Of a stretch of 64,000 nt of DNA, positions 30,346-42,099 are shown piece by piece. The notes beneath the pieces are model-generated. The model did not search any database. It was not told where the DNA came from and worked only from the letters and a program-made list of their open reading frames with translations. Origin of the DNA: Salminus brasiliensis (taxonomy: Eukaryota > Chordata > Actinopteri > Characiformes > Bryconidae); the NCBI RefSeq assembly GCF_030463535.1, contig NC_132893.1, forward strand, positions 20,754,027 through 20,818,026, written 5' to 3'. The translations under genes and the position numbers were made by a program. The number at the start of each line of letters is the position of its first letter. The stretch's first letter is position 1.

Positions 30346-31590
30346 GTTCTGACAACTCAGAAGAGAAAGGAGAGACACTGTCCAAACTGTGCTCACTAAG
30401 AGCAGTGAAGCTCTGAACTCAGCTGAGGATATTGTTGGGCGCTGGAAGGAACACTTTGTGGAACTCCTAAACCTAAGGAACATGCCTTCTGTCCAGGAGG
30501 CAGGGCTTGGCAGCAACAGGTGAATCAGAATCCATCTCTCTGGCCCAAGTCACTGAGCTAGTTGAAAGGCTTCATAGTGACACCAAGAGTGGATGTGATT
30601 AGCCTGGTGTTGTCATAGGCTCTGTCTGTTGGGGGACTGTCTTGGTTGAGATGCTCCTGCAATGTTGCATGGGCCTCAGGGACAGTGCCTCTGGTCTGGC
30701 AAACTGGTGAGCCAGATAGTGTGCAAACCTATTCCAGGGTAGTGCAACAGAGAATGCATCTGCAACCTCAGATTCAGGAGGCACAATGCAGATTCCATGC
30801 TGGCCGTGGAACGGTGGACCAGCTCGTCACTCTCTCTCAGATAGTTGAGGGGGCATGGAAATCTGCCACTCCAGTCTTCATGTGTTTTGTGGACTTGGAG
30901 AAGGCTTTCGACCATGTTCCCAGAGACATCTTGTGGGAAGTGCTCCAGGTGTATGGGGTGCCGTAGTCGCAGATGCGAGCTGTGCAGTACCTGTACTCTC
31001 TGTGTGCTGAGCTGTGTCTGTACTCTCAGCACTAGGTCAAGCTTGTTCAGTGTTGCTGATGGACTCAGTCAGTGCTGTGCCTTGTGTCCACTCCTGTTTC
31101 TGATATTCATAAACAGGACAAGTCACAGCCAAAGACAGGAGGGCTTCTGGCAGGTGGGGCCTGGAGGTTACGTCTTTGTTGTGTGCGAATGACGTTGTCC
31201 TGCTGGCTTCTATGTGCAGGGGCTTTCATCAAGCACTTGAGCGGTTTTCAGCTTAGTGTAAAGCGGTCAGTATGAGAATTAGCACCTCCAAGTCTGAGTC
31301 CATGGTGGTGTCCCACTCACTCTTTGTGACAGAGTGATAAGACCTGTTTTCCGCCTCGGAGTAGAGCTAATGCTCCTTCGAGTTGATGGGAGCCAGTTGA
31401 GGTGGTTTGGACATCTGACAAATATACCCTCCAGTCACCTCCCCCAAGTCAAGGTGTACTGGCCACACCCTATTGGGAGGAAACCCAGAGGACGACTCAG
31501 AATCCACTGGAAAGATTTAATCTCACAGCTGTCCACAGCTGTGCTTACCCTAATGCCACTGTGGCCCCAAACTGGATTAAGAGGATAAGT
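30346..31590 (+). mobile_element. Decayed RTE-type LINE fragment, copy B
   Basis: It holds the same landmarks as copy A (VGRWKEHFVELL, AGRGTVDQL, MCFVDLEKAFDHVPRDILW, RWFGHL, GRKPRGR). The catalytic YADD is changed to an AND-type word by GAT to AAT near 31,185-31,193, shared with copy D. About 40 bp present in D is missing near 30,728. The 15-bp unit is not expanded. Confidence 0.8.
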
Positions 31591-32524
31591 AGATGAAGAT
31601 GATGAGGTGTAGGATGAAGGAGTTATATTGGGGAGTGATATGGAGAAGTGAACTGGAGTCTTTGTGTTTGTCTGAATGAAGAGCTATTCTGAAGAGCTAT
31701 TCTGAATTACTGATGTGTTCTTGATGTTTCTTTCTTCTACTTAAAGTAAAATCTAGATTTTTAACTTCACTCTAGACAGGATTAAGCTCACATTAGTCCA
31801 GTTTTAGGTTTAGATTTACTTCTTTTGGACTGACACTGCCTTTATAAAACTGAAATATTTTAATAATAAAGAAATTCATTATTTGTAAGAAATATGATCA
31901 TGTAAGAATAGGACATATCCAGAAATGATGTTAAATCATTCAGGATGTTTTGCCAAAATGCTTTTTTCTTTTTCAGGCTGATATAAACTCTCACTTTGAT
32001 CAGTTTTAAAAACATTTAAACACAAGAGTGAAACATATTCATAATAAATGAAATGAAAAGTTCAACGCTGTAGAAGAAATACTGTGTAATTTCTGAAGAT
32101 GTGAACAGTAGTTTCAGCCCTGTGAAATCCTGTCTGTTTGAAGCATCTTTACAATAAACTTCACTAAAAAGAAACTCTTCAGACCACAGACTGACTGCTG
32201 GGCTGCCCTGCTCCCTGCATCAGACCAGCTGCCCACCCACCAGACTGACCACTGGGCTCTCCTGCTCCCCCTCTACAGCCTATTGACTATGTTGAAGTTT
32301 ACATGGACTCTAACCATCTGCTACTATTATTATTAATTTACTTTTATTATTACACTATATATCACACTGCTCTGGTTATATTAATTATTATATTATGATT
32401 ATATCAGCACACCTGAGCAGAAGAACAGTCTTGGTGGTAAGATGACCTTTTATCAATAATTTATGAGTAGTTCTGATCAAAGGATCAGTTCCTTCTGGGT
32501 TTCTTCCTCCAGCTCTGAGGGAGA
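31591..32524 (+). other. Duplicon tail downstream of gene B
   Basis: Same content as 23,816-24,719, including the acceptor-like CTTTTTCAG near 31,976 and AATAAA near 32,153. A short local duplication of 'gaagagctattctgaa' is present near 31,678-31,706. Confidence 0.45.
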
Positions 32525-33085
32525 TTTTCCTTGTCTTTGTGTTTGTTGTTCTTCACTGAGGAAAACAACACAGAAACTTTTATAAACATTGTTAAACATT
32601 CTCTCAACATTCTGTGTCCTGCCACCTAACAGTTTTTGGTTAGTAGAGCGGTTTCTTAGAACATTCAGTCTGTCAAATCTTTTGGAAATGTTTTTAGGTA
32701 ACGTTTTTTTTAACGTTCTGGTAACGTTGCTACAATGTTACAAGGACCTTATGTTTAGGTTATCAAAACGTTTCATGAATGTTTTTTCATAACATTAATA
32801 ACGATTCCTACAACATTGCTGCATCTTTAGAGTAACTTTATTTGTACACCAAAATATTTAGTTTAAAAAACATTTTTTTAAATATTTTGACATTTACATA
32901 ATGTTTACATAATGCTGCAACTTTATGAAAACATTATTTGTACATTAAATAAAATAAATGTGAAATTATATAAAATAACAAATGTGAAATGATGCAATAT
33001 GATTCTTTATCTGGTATCTAACCTAATAAAATATTTGCAATAACCTGGAACTTTAAACCATGACAATAATGAAGCTTTTCCTTAA
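32525..33085 (+). repeat. AACGTT-rich repeat segment, copy B
   Basis: Same word set as 24,720-25,240, plus orientation. Confidence 0.72.
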
Positions 33086-33203
33086 TTTTCTTAAAAATAG
33101 TACTTTTACAATCTGTCTTTCTAAACCTGTGTGATGATGTTCACATCCAACAAATTAGTCTGAAAAATACTACAGAACCTCTGAATGTAGTCCTAAATCT
33201 TAC

Positions 33204-33820
33204 CACATTCCAGGGCCTACTTCATCAGCATCCCCACAGCCATAGACGAACAACTGAATACTGGGTGGACTTCCCTGTGCCTGACGTGAGAGAGAGGAAA
33301 GGATCATAAATAAGTTCACATGTACTGACTAAACCTCAACTATCTTATTTCAACTGGTGGTTAAACTACCCAAACCCACCAGTTAACCTCCATGTATCAT
33401 CTGAGTTTTCTGAGCAAATCTGAACAAATAAAGTTTTCTTTAGGGACTATTTTTTGCTGCACAACACCCTTCAGCATGTATCCCATCTTAATGATATGAC
33501 CCAGAATCTTCTCAGAACTAGGGTGTGTAGTAAGACTTACGGTCTACTACGGTTTCTTTGCCTGAAAAACAAACAAACAAAAAATTATATTAATTTAGTT
33601 CATTAGTTTCTCCACTGTTTCAGTAAATAAACAAATATAATATGCAAATAATCAATAAATAATCATACAGAAGGATTGCTTCGCTCAGCTGTTTCACCAA
33701 TTCTTCATTGGGGTCATTCTGGAAGGAGCGAATGCCACTGGACGTGGGTGGGCCGTCTGAGGTTGGGTTCTCTTTTTTCTTATTCACCTCCTCTTCATCT
33801 GTCCCAGCAGTGTGGAGCTG
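33204..33820 (-). pseudogene. Broken antisense gene copy E (exons 2-4 only)
   Basis: On the minus strand, an exon 2 homologue (33669-33820, 5' part missing), an exon 3 homologue (33541-33561, 21 nt instead of 28) and an exon 4 homologue (33204-33280, 77 nt) keep recognisable splice sites. The protein text SFQNDPNEELVKQLSEAILL and QLFVYGCGD is retained. The homology stops at the CAG/polyQ run of exon 2 and unrelated sequence follows. The 7-nt loss in exon 3 shifts the frame. Exons 1, 5 and 6 are absent. It points toward gene B tail to tail. Confidence 0.82.
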
Positions 33821-34440
33821 ACCCGAAACCGCTAAGAAAGCCCCGTGAGTAAATAATCAACAAAACAACAATCAGGGTGCAAGAAAAGACAAAAGGACAG
33901 GAGCGGCCACAGGGGGGGAAGGATGACCGTTTTAAAAGGTCTTTGAAGGAGAAACTTCAAAGACTGCTGCGACTTGCTAGACGAAGGCCCAGAGGGCAGA
34001 CTTGGGGTGGGGGTCCCTGCAAAACCTACACACATGCAAAAACAATTCTCAAAAGATACAAACAGAATTGTTAAAATTATTACACAGAGGAATACCCTTG
34101 TGGGAATGGTATAGGCCGCTGCACCTGTCCAGAAAAGCGCTTTCAGGATTCAGCACCCAGGACAACACCAAGGCAGAGGGCAGACGAGGCCGCGAGACCC
34201 ACACACGGAACAAGCGAGCATGCGATGACTGCCGAAATGGCGAACTGCGCAAAGCAAAGCCAAATTCCATCTGTGTCACAAATTGGTGAAAATCGTTTTC
34301 TTGTCTTGTTGCAAAAAGCGTGTAATTACAGGACTTTTTAACACAGGTGGCAGCTGGTGATTGGCTGAGGAACGGTGATGCTGCATTAGAGTCTCCTGGT
34401 AGAACTTTCCCTAGAGCTTTCATTTATGCAACAGAATAAA
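33821..34440. other. Unidentified block adjoining gene copy E
   Basis: About 600 bp, of higher GC than its surroundings, replaces the 5' half of gene copy E. It has no similarity to the intact genes and is repeated at 60,672-61,290 with few changes. Both strands have short open frames (up to 124 codons, minus strand, 34,049-34,423), but none resembles a known protein. It could be a transposon fragment or a captured sequence. Confidence 0.5.
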
Positions 34441-34559
34441 GAGAAATAAAATACTTAAAAGAACACAAACATCTATAATTCTGCTCACCTTATGACTGAT
34501 TTCTGCCACTGCTGGTAGACCCATATAAACGAATGCTTCCATATATTACAGAATTCCAG

Positions 34560-35222
34560 AATTAGGTTTAGGTATAGTTGATTAGGTTTATCTTAAGGTG
34601 AGAATTAGTTGTAGGTGTAGCAGTTTAGGTTTATGTTTAAAAGTTCAGATTTAGGTGTAGCAGGATACATTTAGGTTAAGTGGGTTTAGTTTAAGTTTAG
34701 GTTCATGTTAGAATTAGGTTTAGGTGTAGTAGTTTAGGTTTAATAGTTTAGATGTAGGTATAGTAAGTTTAGGTTCAGGTCAAGGTGTAGTAGTCTAGTT
34801 TAGGTTTAGTTTAAAATTAGAATGGGTTAGGTTAAGGTGTAGTATGTTAAGTTTAGCTGTAGATTTTGGTGTAGTAAGTTAAGTTTATGTTGAGATTAGA
34901 ATTACATTAAGATGTAGTAGTTTGGGTTTAGGTGAAGCATGTTAAATTTAGGTGAAGTAGGTTAAGATTTGGTTTATGGTTAGGTTAGAATTAAGTGCAG
35001 GTGTAGTAGGTTGAATTTAGGTTAAAATTAGCTTTGGATGTAGTAGTTTAGGTTTATTTTAGGATTAAGTTTAGGTGTAGTACTTTTACATTTGGATTAG
35101 GATTAGGTGTAGTAGGTGTAGTAGTTTCGGGTAAGGTTAGAATTATGTTCAGGTGTAGTAAGTTAAGTTTAGGTATTAGGATTAGGTGTAGTAGGTTAAG
35201 TTTAGGTTTAGGTTCAGGTAAT
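34560..35222 (-). repeat. Degenerate CCTAAA-like repeat, minus
   Basis: Plus-strand text is TTTAGGTGTAGTAGGTTAAG and variants, the reverse complement of 26,465-27,012. Confidence 0.85.
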
Positions 35223-35814
35223 AAAATCACACTGGTTGCTTTGTAACAATCTCTGTTCAGACTGATTGATTTCTCTGGGTCTGGGTTGCGTCAGTAATCC
35301 GTGTATATTTATCAAGGGTGGATTTATATTAAGATGTTTAGTCACATGTGTATGAATTCCTCTGGAAACCAGGCTGTTATTTTACCATTTATTACGGATT
35401 AATTTCTATATCTATACCGTCATAAGAACATTCAGCAACCTCTTTAAAAGGTTTCAGGAAGGTTATCCTCAACATACAAATAATAAATATATTTATATAA
35501 AATATAATAATTGTAACATAATATTTTCTAAAATAAATAACTGGTGCATATATTTCATAATTGAACATATTGAATAACTAAATATATTTACTTAATTTAC
35601 ACAGATAATAAAGTTTAAATTAAAGATTTACATTATGGTTTAAAATATGCCAAAAATGTCACATTCAGTTACTAAAATAAACAAATTAAGGTGTTTGTTC
35701 TTCAAAAATGCTTTTTCCAAAACAGATCCACAGTTTGATTCTGAAAAAAAGGACTGATGAGAAGTTTTCTATACTCACCGGTCCTGAATATATATTTATA
35801 ATTTATAAGTTTCT
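35223..35814 (-). other. Inverted duplicon spacer
   Basis: Reverse-complement homologue of about 26,050-26,465 ('cactggttgctttgtaacaatctctgttcag', 'aacctct..aaaaggtttcaggaaggttatcc'). No gene. Confidence 0.6.
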
Positions 35815-36470
35815 CAGCAGAGCTAAAATTAAATTTACCTCAGCAGAGCTAATATGAAATTTACCTCAGCAGTGCTAATATGAAATTTACCTCAGCAGTG
35901 CTAATATTAAATGTACCTCAGCAGTGCTAATATTAAATGTACCTCAGCAGAGCTAATATTAAATGTACCTCAGCAGTGCTAATATTATATTTACCTCAGC
36001 AGTGCTAATATTATATTTACCTCAGCAGTGCTAATATTAAATTTACCTCAGCAGAGCTAATATTATATTTACCTCAGCAGTGCTAATATTAAATTTACCT
36101 CAGCAGTGCTAATATGAAATTTACCTCAGCAGAGCAAATATGAAATTTACCTCAGCAGTGCTAATATTAAATTTACCTCAGCAGAGCTAATATTATATTT
36201 ACCTCAGCAGAGCTAATATTAAATTTACCTCAGCAGAGCTAATATTAAATTTACCTCAGCAGAGCTAATATTAAATTTACCTCAGCAGAGCTAATATTAA
36301 ATTTACCTCAGCAGTGCTAATATTAAATGTACCTCAGCAGAGCTAATATTAAATTTACCTCAGCAGTGCTAATATTAAATTTACCTCAGCAGAGCTAATA
36401 ATAAATTTACCTCAGCAGTGCTAATATTAAATTTACCTCAGCAGTGCTAATCAGGTCATACATTTACCTC
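35815..36470 (-). repeat. 26-bp minisatellite array, inverted
   Basis: About 25 monomers of TTTACCTCAGCAGTGCTAATATTAAA type, the reverse complement of the 46,730-52,797 unit. Variants alternate between CAGTGC and CAGAGC. Confidence 0.95.
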
Positions 36471-37499
36471 AGAGGTGTGTAGGAGATTTTTATTTCTCAT
36501 AAAATCCTTCCTTATGTTTTATTATTTCAGTAATCTTTCTCTGATCTATATTATTTTGCCCAATTTTTGTTGGGGCTCTGTGTCTGAGGTGATCTCAGCA
36601 GTGTTGCCAAATCACCGACTTTTCAGACCCCTCTAACTGAACAACTATCCTCAAATCTAGCGACTGTTTTCTGGTGTTATTGGAGCCTTTTGGAGACTCG
36701 GAGGTGAACACACCTCCTCTTCAGTTACTGTCCTCAGCAGAGGGCGCTGCCGTGACCCCGTCCCACAGCACTCCCAGTGCTCAGTCTCCCAGTCAGAGCA
36801 GACCCACACCGCTCCACGGACACACTGCAAATGAACTGCGCATGCCCAGATCCGCCGCTGACCCCGCCCCCTATTTCCAGAGCGGGATGTAGATAGAAAT
36901 GAGTCTTCAGAGAGACTCGAAAATAAACCCCTGCATTTAACTCACACAGTCTCAGTCCCTCACTCACCTCAGACTAACACAGCAGTACCACACACTGCAT
37001 CTCCCACAACGGTATTCCTCTACATTCAGTATTACTATATATCTTCTTTCTGCTCTTTAAAAACTGTAAAGACTTTCCTCATGAAAAACTAAAGCGTGCC
37101 GACCTGCTAAAATGACCCACAAAATGGACAAAACATGGTCAGAAATGACCCTCCACCTCCATTCACTTCCTCACCACGAAGCAGTTGGACCGACAGGTCA
37201 GCAGCACTTCCTGTGTTTTTACCTGCCCTTTCCGTCTGGTTCTCCGTTTGTAAAACTGTTTCGGGCTGGTAAAAGTGTTTCACAGCTTGTAAATGTGTTT
37301 TATTTTATTCTACTTTTGTTTTGGTCTTTTCTCAGACACCGTAGGAAGGCGTTCAGTGTAAAGCTGGTCCTGTTTGATCCAGATCATTTAGCTCTTCTAA
37401 ATAAGCGCTCTGTTCATATATTAGAAATCACAGGTTTCTGGTCAAACCTACGAGCCTGGGTTCATTTTTCAGACAGAGCTCAACAGACCTTTATCTCAG
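36471..37499. other. Spacer between inverted duplicons, GC-richer, no gene
   Basis: The part 36,650-36,990 is relatively GC-rich with a GC-box-like 'ccccgcccc' and a 'tgcgcatgc' word, so it could be a decayed promoter. The stretch 37,340-37,445 matches 45,466-45,580 ('aggaaggcgttcagtg...taaagctggtcctg', 'cagatcatttagctc'), so this spacer also contains duplicon pieces. No gene is supported. Confidence 0.4.
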
Positions 37500-38205
37500 T
37501 CACTGCGTCCTCACGACCGGCTCCGAGTACACAGAGCTACACAAAGCTCTTTCTCACCTGGAGAAGCCCGGCAGCACTGTGAGGATCACCTTCTTCGATT
37601 TCTCCAGTGCTTTTAACACCATACAGCCAGGGCTTCTAAAGGACAAGTTGGGACATTGTGGAGTGGACAGTCACCTGTCAAACTGGATACTGGACTACCT
37701 CACCAACCGACCCCAGTATGTGAGGGCACGGGACTGTGTCTCTGACTTGGTGGTCAACAGCACAGGAGCCCCTCAAGGAACGGTCTTGGCACCGTTCCTC
37801 TTCACCCTGTACACTGCTGACTTCATGTACAGCTCACCGATCTGTCACCTCCAGAAGTTCCCTGATGACTCAGCGATCGTCTGCCTCATATCCAATGAGG
37901 AGGACAGCGAGTACAGAGAACTTATTCAGGACTTTGTGGACTGGTGTCTGCAGAACCACCTTCAGATAAACGCTGGAAAGACCAAAGAACTGGTGGTGGA
38001 TTTCCGCAGGTGCAGACACCCTCCTCCATCAGTGAACATCCAGGGTATGAACATCGAGAGTGTGGACTCTTATAAATACCTGGGTGTTCATCTGAACAAC
38101 AAACTGGACTGGTCACTGCTGCACTCTACAAGAAAGACCAGAGCAGACTCTACCTGCTGAGGAGATTGAGGTCCTTTGCAGTGCAGGGAGCACTCCTGAG
38201 GACCC
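37500..38205 (+). mobile_element. CR1/L2-clade LINE reverse transcriptase fragment (Rex1-like)
   Basis: The frame runs ELHKALSHLEKPG, ITFFDFSSAFNTIQP (RT domain A, FFDFSSAF), TGAPQGTVLAPFLFTLYTADF (domain B), FPDDSAIV (catalytic DD box) and YKYLGVHLNNKLDW. It is open from before 37,579 to 38,160, where a frameshift occurs; 'LRRLRSF' continues in another frame. The 5' end, endonuclease and most of the C-terminus are absent. Transposition machinery only; not functional as it stands. Confidence 0.88.
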
Positions 38206-38392
38206 CCCCCCCCCCCCCCCCATAACAATATTGTTATTGCTTTTTTAATTCTTATTTATATTGTGTATATAGTGTAAATTATTTATCTAAATTTTTGTAA
38301 CTGAGTGTCTTGCTATCCCTTTCTGCTGTTACACTGGGAATTTCCCCACTGCGGGACTAATAAAGGATTATCTTATCTTATCTTATCTTAGT
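38204..38392 (+). mobile_element. LINE 3' UTR joined through a poly-C run, (TTATC)n tail
   Basis: A run of about 18 C (38204-38221) replaces the expected C-terminal coding sequence. The LINE 3' end follows ('tgtgtatatagtgtaaattattta...ggactaataaaggattatc') with a TTATC tail. It matches the orphan 3' end at 15,585-15,731. Confidence 0.8.
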
Positions 38393-39099
38393 AGAAGCCT
38401 TACCGATCTTCTACCTGCCCCGTTCAGCAGAGCGCTCACCGCTTCTTTACCCTCCCCCAAAAACCTCCACTGGGCTTCAGCACAGACAACAGGAGGACAG
38501 TCCACATGTCTGGAAGTCTCTTACCGCTGCACGGAGCTCCGCTGTGAGCGCCTTCAGGAGAGCGAGCAGCGTTCAGGCGGCGGAGTGTAGGAGTCCGCCT
38601 GTGAGGAGTTTAGCACAGCAGAGAAGGAGCAGAGCGTTTCTACAAGTTACCCCCACATCACATCTCTGAATGGACAGACTGAAGACCAGCACTCACTGAC
38701 CTTCATCCTGGAGGAGAAACAGTCCGGCAGGGTGAACTCCTCCCACTCCGTCCATGTAAACATTAGCAGCATTAGCGCGTCCTGAACTCCACAACCAGCA
38801 AAGAGACACAGCCTCGTATCTCCACATTACTCTACTCACCAAGACCCGCAGCTGAGTCTGTTTCTCAAAGCCTCGCTGAAACAGTTTGAATGGATGCTGA
38901 ATGAATTAGTGATTTCAGTAAATCTGTCCCACCGTCCAGCTCTGTCTGTTTCCTCTCCTTTTACCGGTGACCTCCTTAAAAAATATGTAATTATATTTGC
39001 ATTTTTATAATAGTGTTTTTACTGTATTTGTGTTTGTTTTGTATTCTAATAATAAACAGTTTTTACTGTATTTGTGTTTATTTGCAGTTATTCTAGCAA
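38393..39099. other. Spacer, no gene
   Basis: The GC-richer part (38,400-38,850) contains short purine/pyrimidine words but no open frame with family similarity. The AT-rich part after 38,980 leads into the inverted AACGTT-rich segment. Confidence 0.4.
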
Positions 39100-39790
39100 C
39101 ATTTGGTTTTTAGAAAGACAGACTGTAAAAGTACTTTATTTAATTAAGGAAAAGTTTCATTACTGTCATGTTTTAAAGTTTCAGGTTATTGTAAATATTT
39201 TATTAGGTTAGATACCAGATAAAGAATCATATCGAATCTTTTCAGATTTGTTATTTTATATAAATTCACATTTATTTTATTAAACCAGAAACTTTTTAAT
39301 GTACAAATGTTTTCATAAAATTGCAGCATTATGTAAACATTATGTAAAAATCAAAACATTAAGAAAATGTTTTTTAAACCAAATATTTTGGTGTACAAAT
39401 AAAGTTTTTCTAATGTTGCAGCAATGTTGTAGGAATCTTTATTAACGTTATGGAAAAACATTCTCAGAACATCCAGAAAATTCTTAGAACGTTCATGAAA
39501 CGTTTTGATAACCTAAACATAAGGTCCTCGTAACATTGCAGCAACGTTACCAGAACGTTTAAAAAAAACGTTACCTAAAAAATGTTTCCAAAACATTTGA
39601 CAGACTGACATTCTAAGAAACTTAAAAACCACTCTACTGACCAAAAACTGTAAGGTGGCAGGACACAGAATGTTGAGAGAATGTTCAACAATGTTTATAA
39701 AAGTTTCTGTGTTGTTTTCCTCAGTGAAGAACAACAAACACAAAGACGAGGAAAATCTCCCTCAGAGCTGGAGGAAGAAACCCAGAAGGA
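39100..39790 (-). repeat. AACGTT-rich repeat segment, copy C (inverted)
   Basis: Reverse complement of the A/B/D copies ('aacgttaccagaacgttt', 'aaggtcctcgtaacattgcagcaacgttacc'). Confidence 0.72.
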
Positions 39791-40690
39791 ACTGATCCTC
39801 CTTTGATCAGAACTACTCATAAATTATTGATAAAAAGTACCACCAAGACTGTTCTTCTGCTCAGGTGTGCCGATATAATCATAATATAATAATTAATATA
39901 ATCAGAGCAGTCTGATATATAGCGTAATAATAAAAGTAAATTAATAATAATAGTAGCAGATGGTTAGAGTCCATGTAAACTTCAACATAGTCAATAGGCT
40001 GTAGAGGGGGAGCAGGAGAGCCCAGTGGTCAGTCTGGTGGGTGGGCAGCTGGTCTGATGCAAGGAGCAGGGCAGCCCAGCAGTCAGTCTGTGGTCTGAAG
40101 AGTTTCTTTTTAGTGAAGTTTATTGTAAAGATGCTTCAAACTAACTTTACAGGGCAGTGGGCTGGAACTACTGTTCACATCTTCAGAGATTACACAGTAT
40201 TTCTTCTACAGCGTTGAAGTTTTCGTTTCATTTATTATGAATATGTTACTCTTGTGTTTAAATGTTTTAAAACTGATCAAAATGAGAGTTTATATCAGCC
40301 TGAAAAAGAATAGAGCATTTTGGTAGAACATCCTGAATGATTTTTCGTCAATCCTGCTTTTGAAAATACTGGATATGTCCTATTCTTACAATATTATATT
40401 TCTTACAAATGAGGAATTCCTTAAGTTTGATAGATTCTGTGTAAGTTCTAAAAGCAGAAAATCTAAACCTAAACCTTAACTAATGTGAGTTTATTCCTCA
40501 GAGCTCAGGCTAAAGAGTGAGGCTAAAGATCTAGGTTTTACTTTAAGTAGAAGAAAGAAACATCCAGAACACATCAGTAATTCAGAACAGCTCTTCATTC
40601 ATGCTGAAAGACAAACACCAAAACTCCAGTTCACTCCTCCAGATCACTCCCCAATATAACTCCTTCATCCTACACCTCATCATCTTCATC
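39791..40690 (-). other. Duplicon tail downstream of gene C (inverted)
   Basis: Reverse-complement counterpart of 23,816-24,719. The AATAAA homologue lies near 40,120-40,126 as TTTATT. No gene. Confidence 0.45.
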
Positions 40691-41812
40691 TACTTATCCT
40701 CTTAATCCAGTTTGGGGCCACAGTGGCATTAGGCCAAGCACAGAATCCCAGGCATGCCTGTCACCAGCAGGTTCAACCAGCTCTTACTGGGGGATCCCGA
40801 GGCATTCCCAGGACAGCTGTGAGATATAATCTCTCCAGTGGATTCTGGGTCTTCCTCTGGGTTTCCTCCCAGTAGGGTGTGGCCAGTACACCTTGAACTG
40901 GGGGAGGTGACTGGAGGGCATCATTGTCAGATGCCCAAACCACTTCAACTGGCTCCCATCAACTCGAAGGAGCATTAGCTCTACTCTGAGCCTCTGCCGG
41001 AAAACAGGTCTCCTCACTCTGTCACAAAGAGTGAGTGGGACACCACCATGGACTCAGACTTGGAGGTGCTGATTCTCATACTGACCGCTTTACACTAAGC
41101 TGAAAACCGCTCAAGTGCTTGATGAAAGCCCCTGCACATAGAAGCCAGCAGGACAACGTCATCCGCATACAACAGAGACGTAACCTCCAGGCCCCACCTG
41201 CCAGAAGCCCTCCTGTCTTTGGCTATGACTTGTCCTGTTTATGAATATCAGAAACAGGAGTGGACACAAGGCACAGCACTGACTGAGTCCATCAGCAACA
41301 CTGAACAAGCTTGACCTAGTGCTGAGAGTACAGACACAGCTCAGCACACAGAGAGTACAGGGACTGCACAGCTCGCATCTGCGACTACAGCACCCCATAC
41401 ACCTGGAGCACTTCCCACAAGATGTCTCTGGGAACATGGTCGAAAGCCTTCTCCAAGTCCACAAAACACATGAAAACTGGAGTGGCAGATTTCCATGCCC
41501 CCCTCAACTATCTGAGAGAGAGTGACGAGCTGATCCACCGTTCCACGGCCAGCATGGAATCTGCATTGTGCCTCCTGAATCTGAGGTTGCAGATGCAATC
41601 TCTGTTGCATTACCCTGGAATAGGCTTTCCCGAGGAGGCTCAGAAGTGTGATGCCTTGATAGTTTGCACACACTCTCTGGCTCACTTACACCGGTTTGCC
41701 AGTCCAGAGGCACTGTCTCTGAGGTCCATGCAACATTGCAGGAGCATCTCAACCAAGACAGTCCCTATGACAGAGCCTATGACAACACCAGGCTAATCAC
41801 ATCCAATCTGAG
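40691..41812 (-). mobile_element. Decayed RTE-type LINE fragment, copy C (inverted)
   Basis: On the minus strand it carries AGRGTVDQL, VDLEKAFDHVP-type text, an intact YADD word (41,158-41,175) and QLKWFGHL, TGRKPRGRPRIHWRDYISQLSW. The segment coding for VGRWKEHF in the other copies is deleted (junction near 41,810). Confidence 0.8.
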
Positions 41813-42045
41813 TTGTCAGAATATTTTCCAGAACCACCTTGCAACCTGCCAGTACCCATCAGCGAAATCCGGAAATACCCTGAGCCAGCCAAACTTGGAA
41901 AAAGAAATTATACCACTACCTGTAACCCCAAGTGAGCAAGCCAAAGGCGACAGTGGCAAGGAAAAACTCCCTCAAAGCTGGAGGAAGAAACCTTGGGAGG
42001 AATCAAGACTCACAAGAGGGACCCATCCTCCTCTGGTCAGTAGTT
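41813..42045. repeat. Retroposon tail segment after gene C (inverted)
   Basis: Reverse complement of 22,180-22,390 ('gtggcaaggaaaaactccctcaaagctggaggaagaaaccttgggagg'). Confidence 0.68.
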
Positions 42046-42099
42046 AAATGGTATAAAGTTATAAGTAGTTTGAAGAAAACCTGAAGCCATGATGCACGT

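Noticed and set aside
36674..36967. Small gene near the GC-richer spacer
   Set aside because: The frames on both strands are short with no likeness, and the sequence has only weak promoter-like words.
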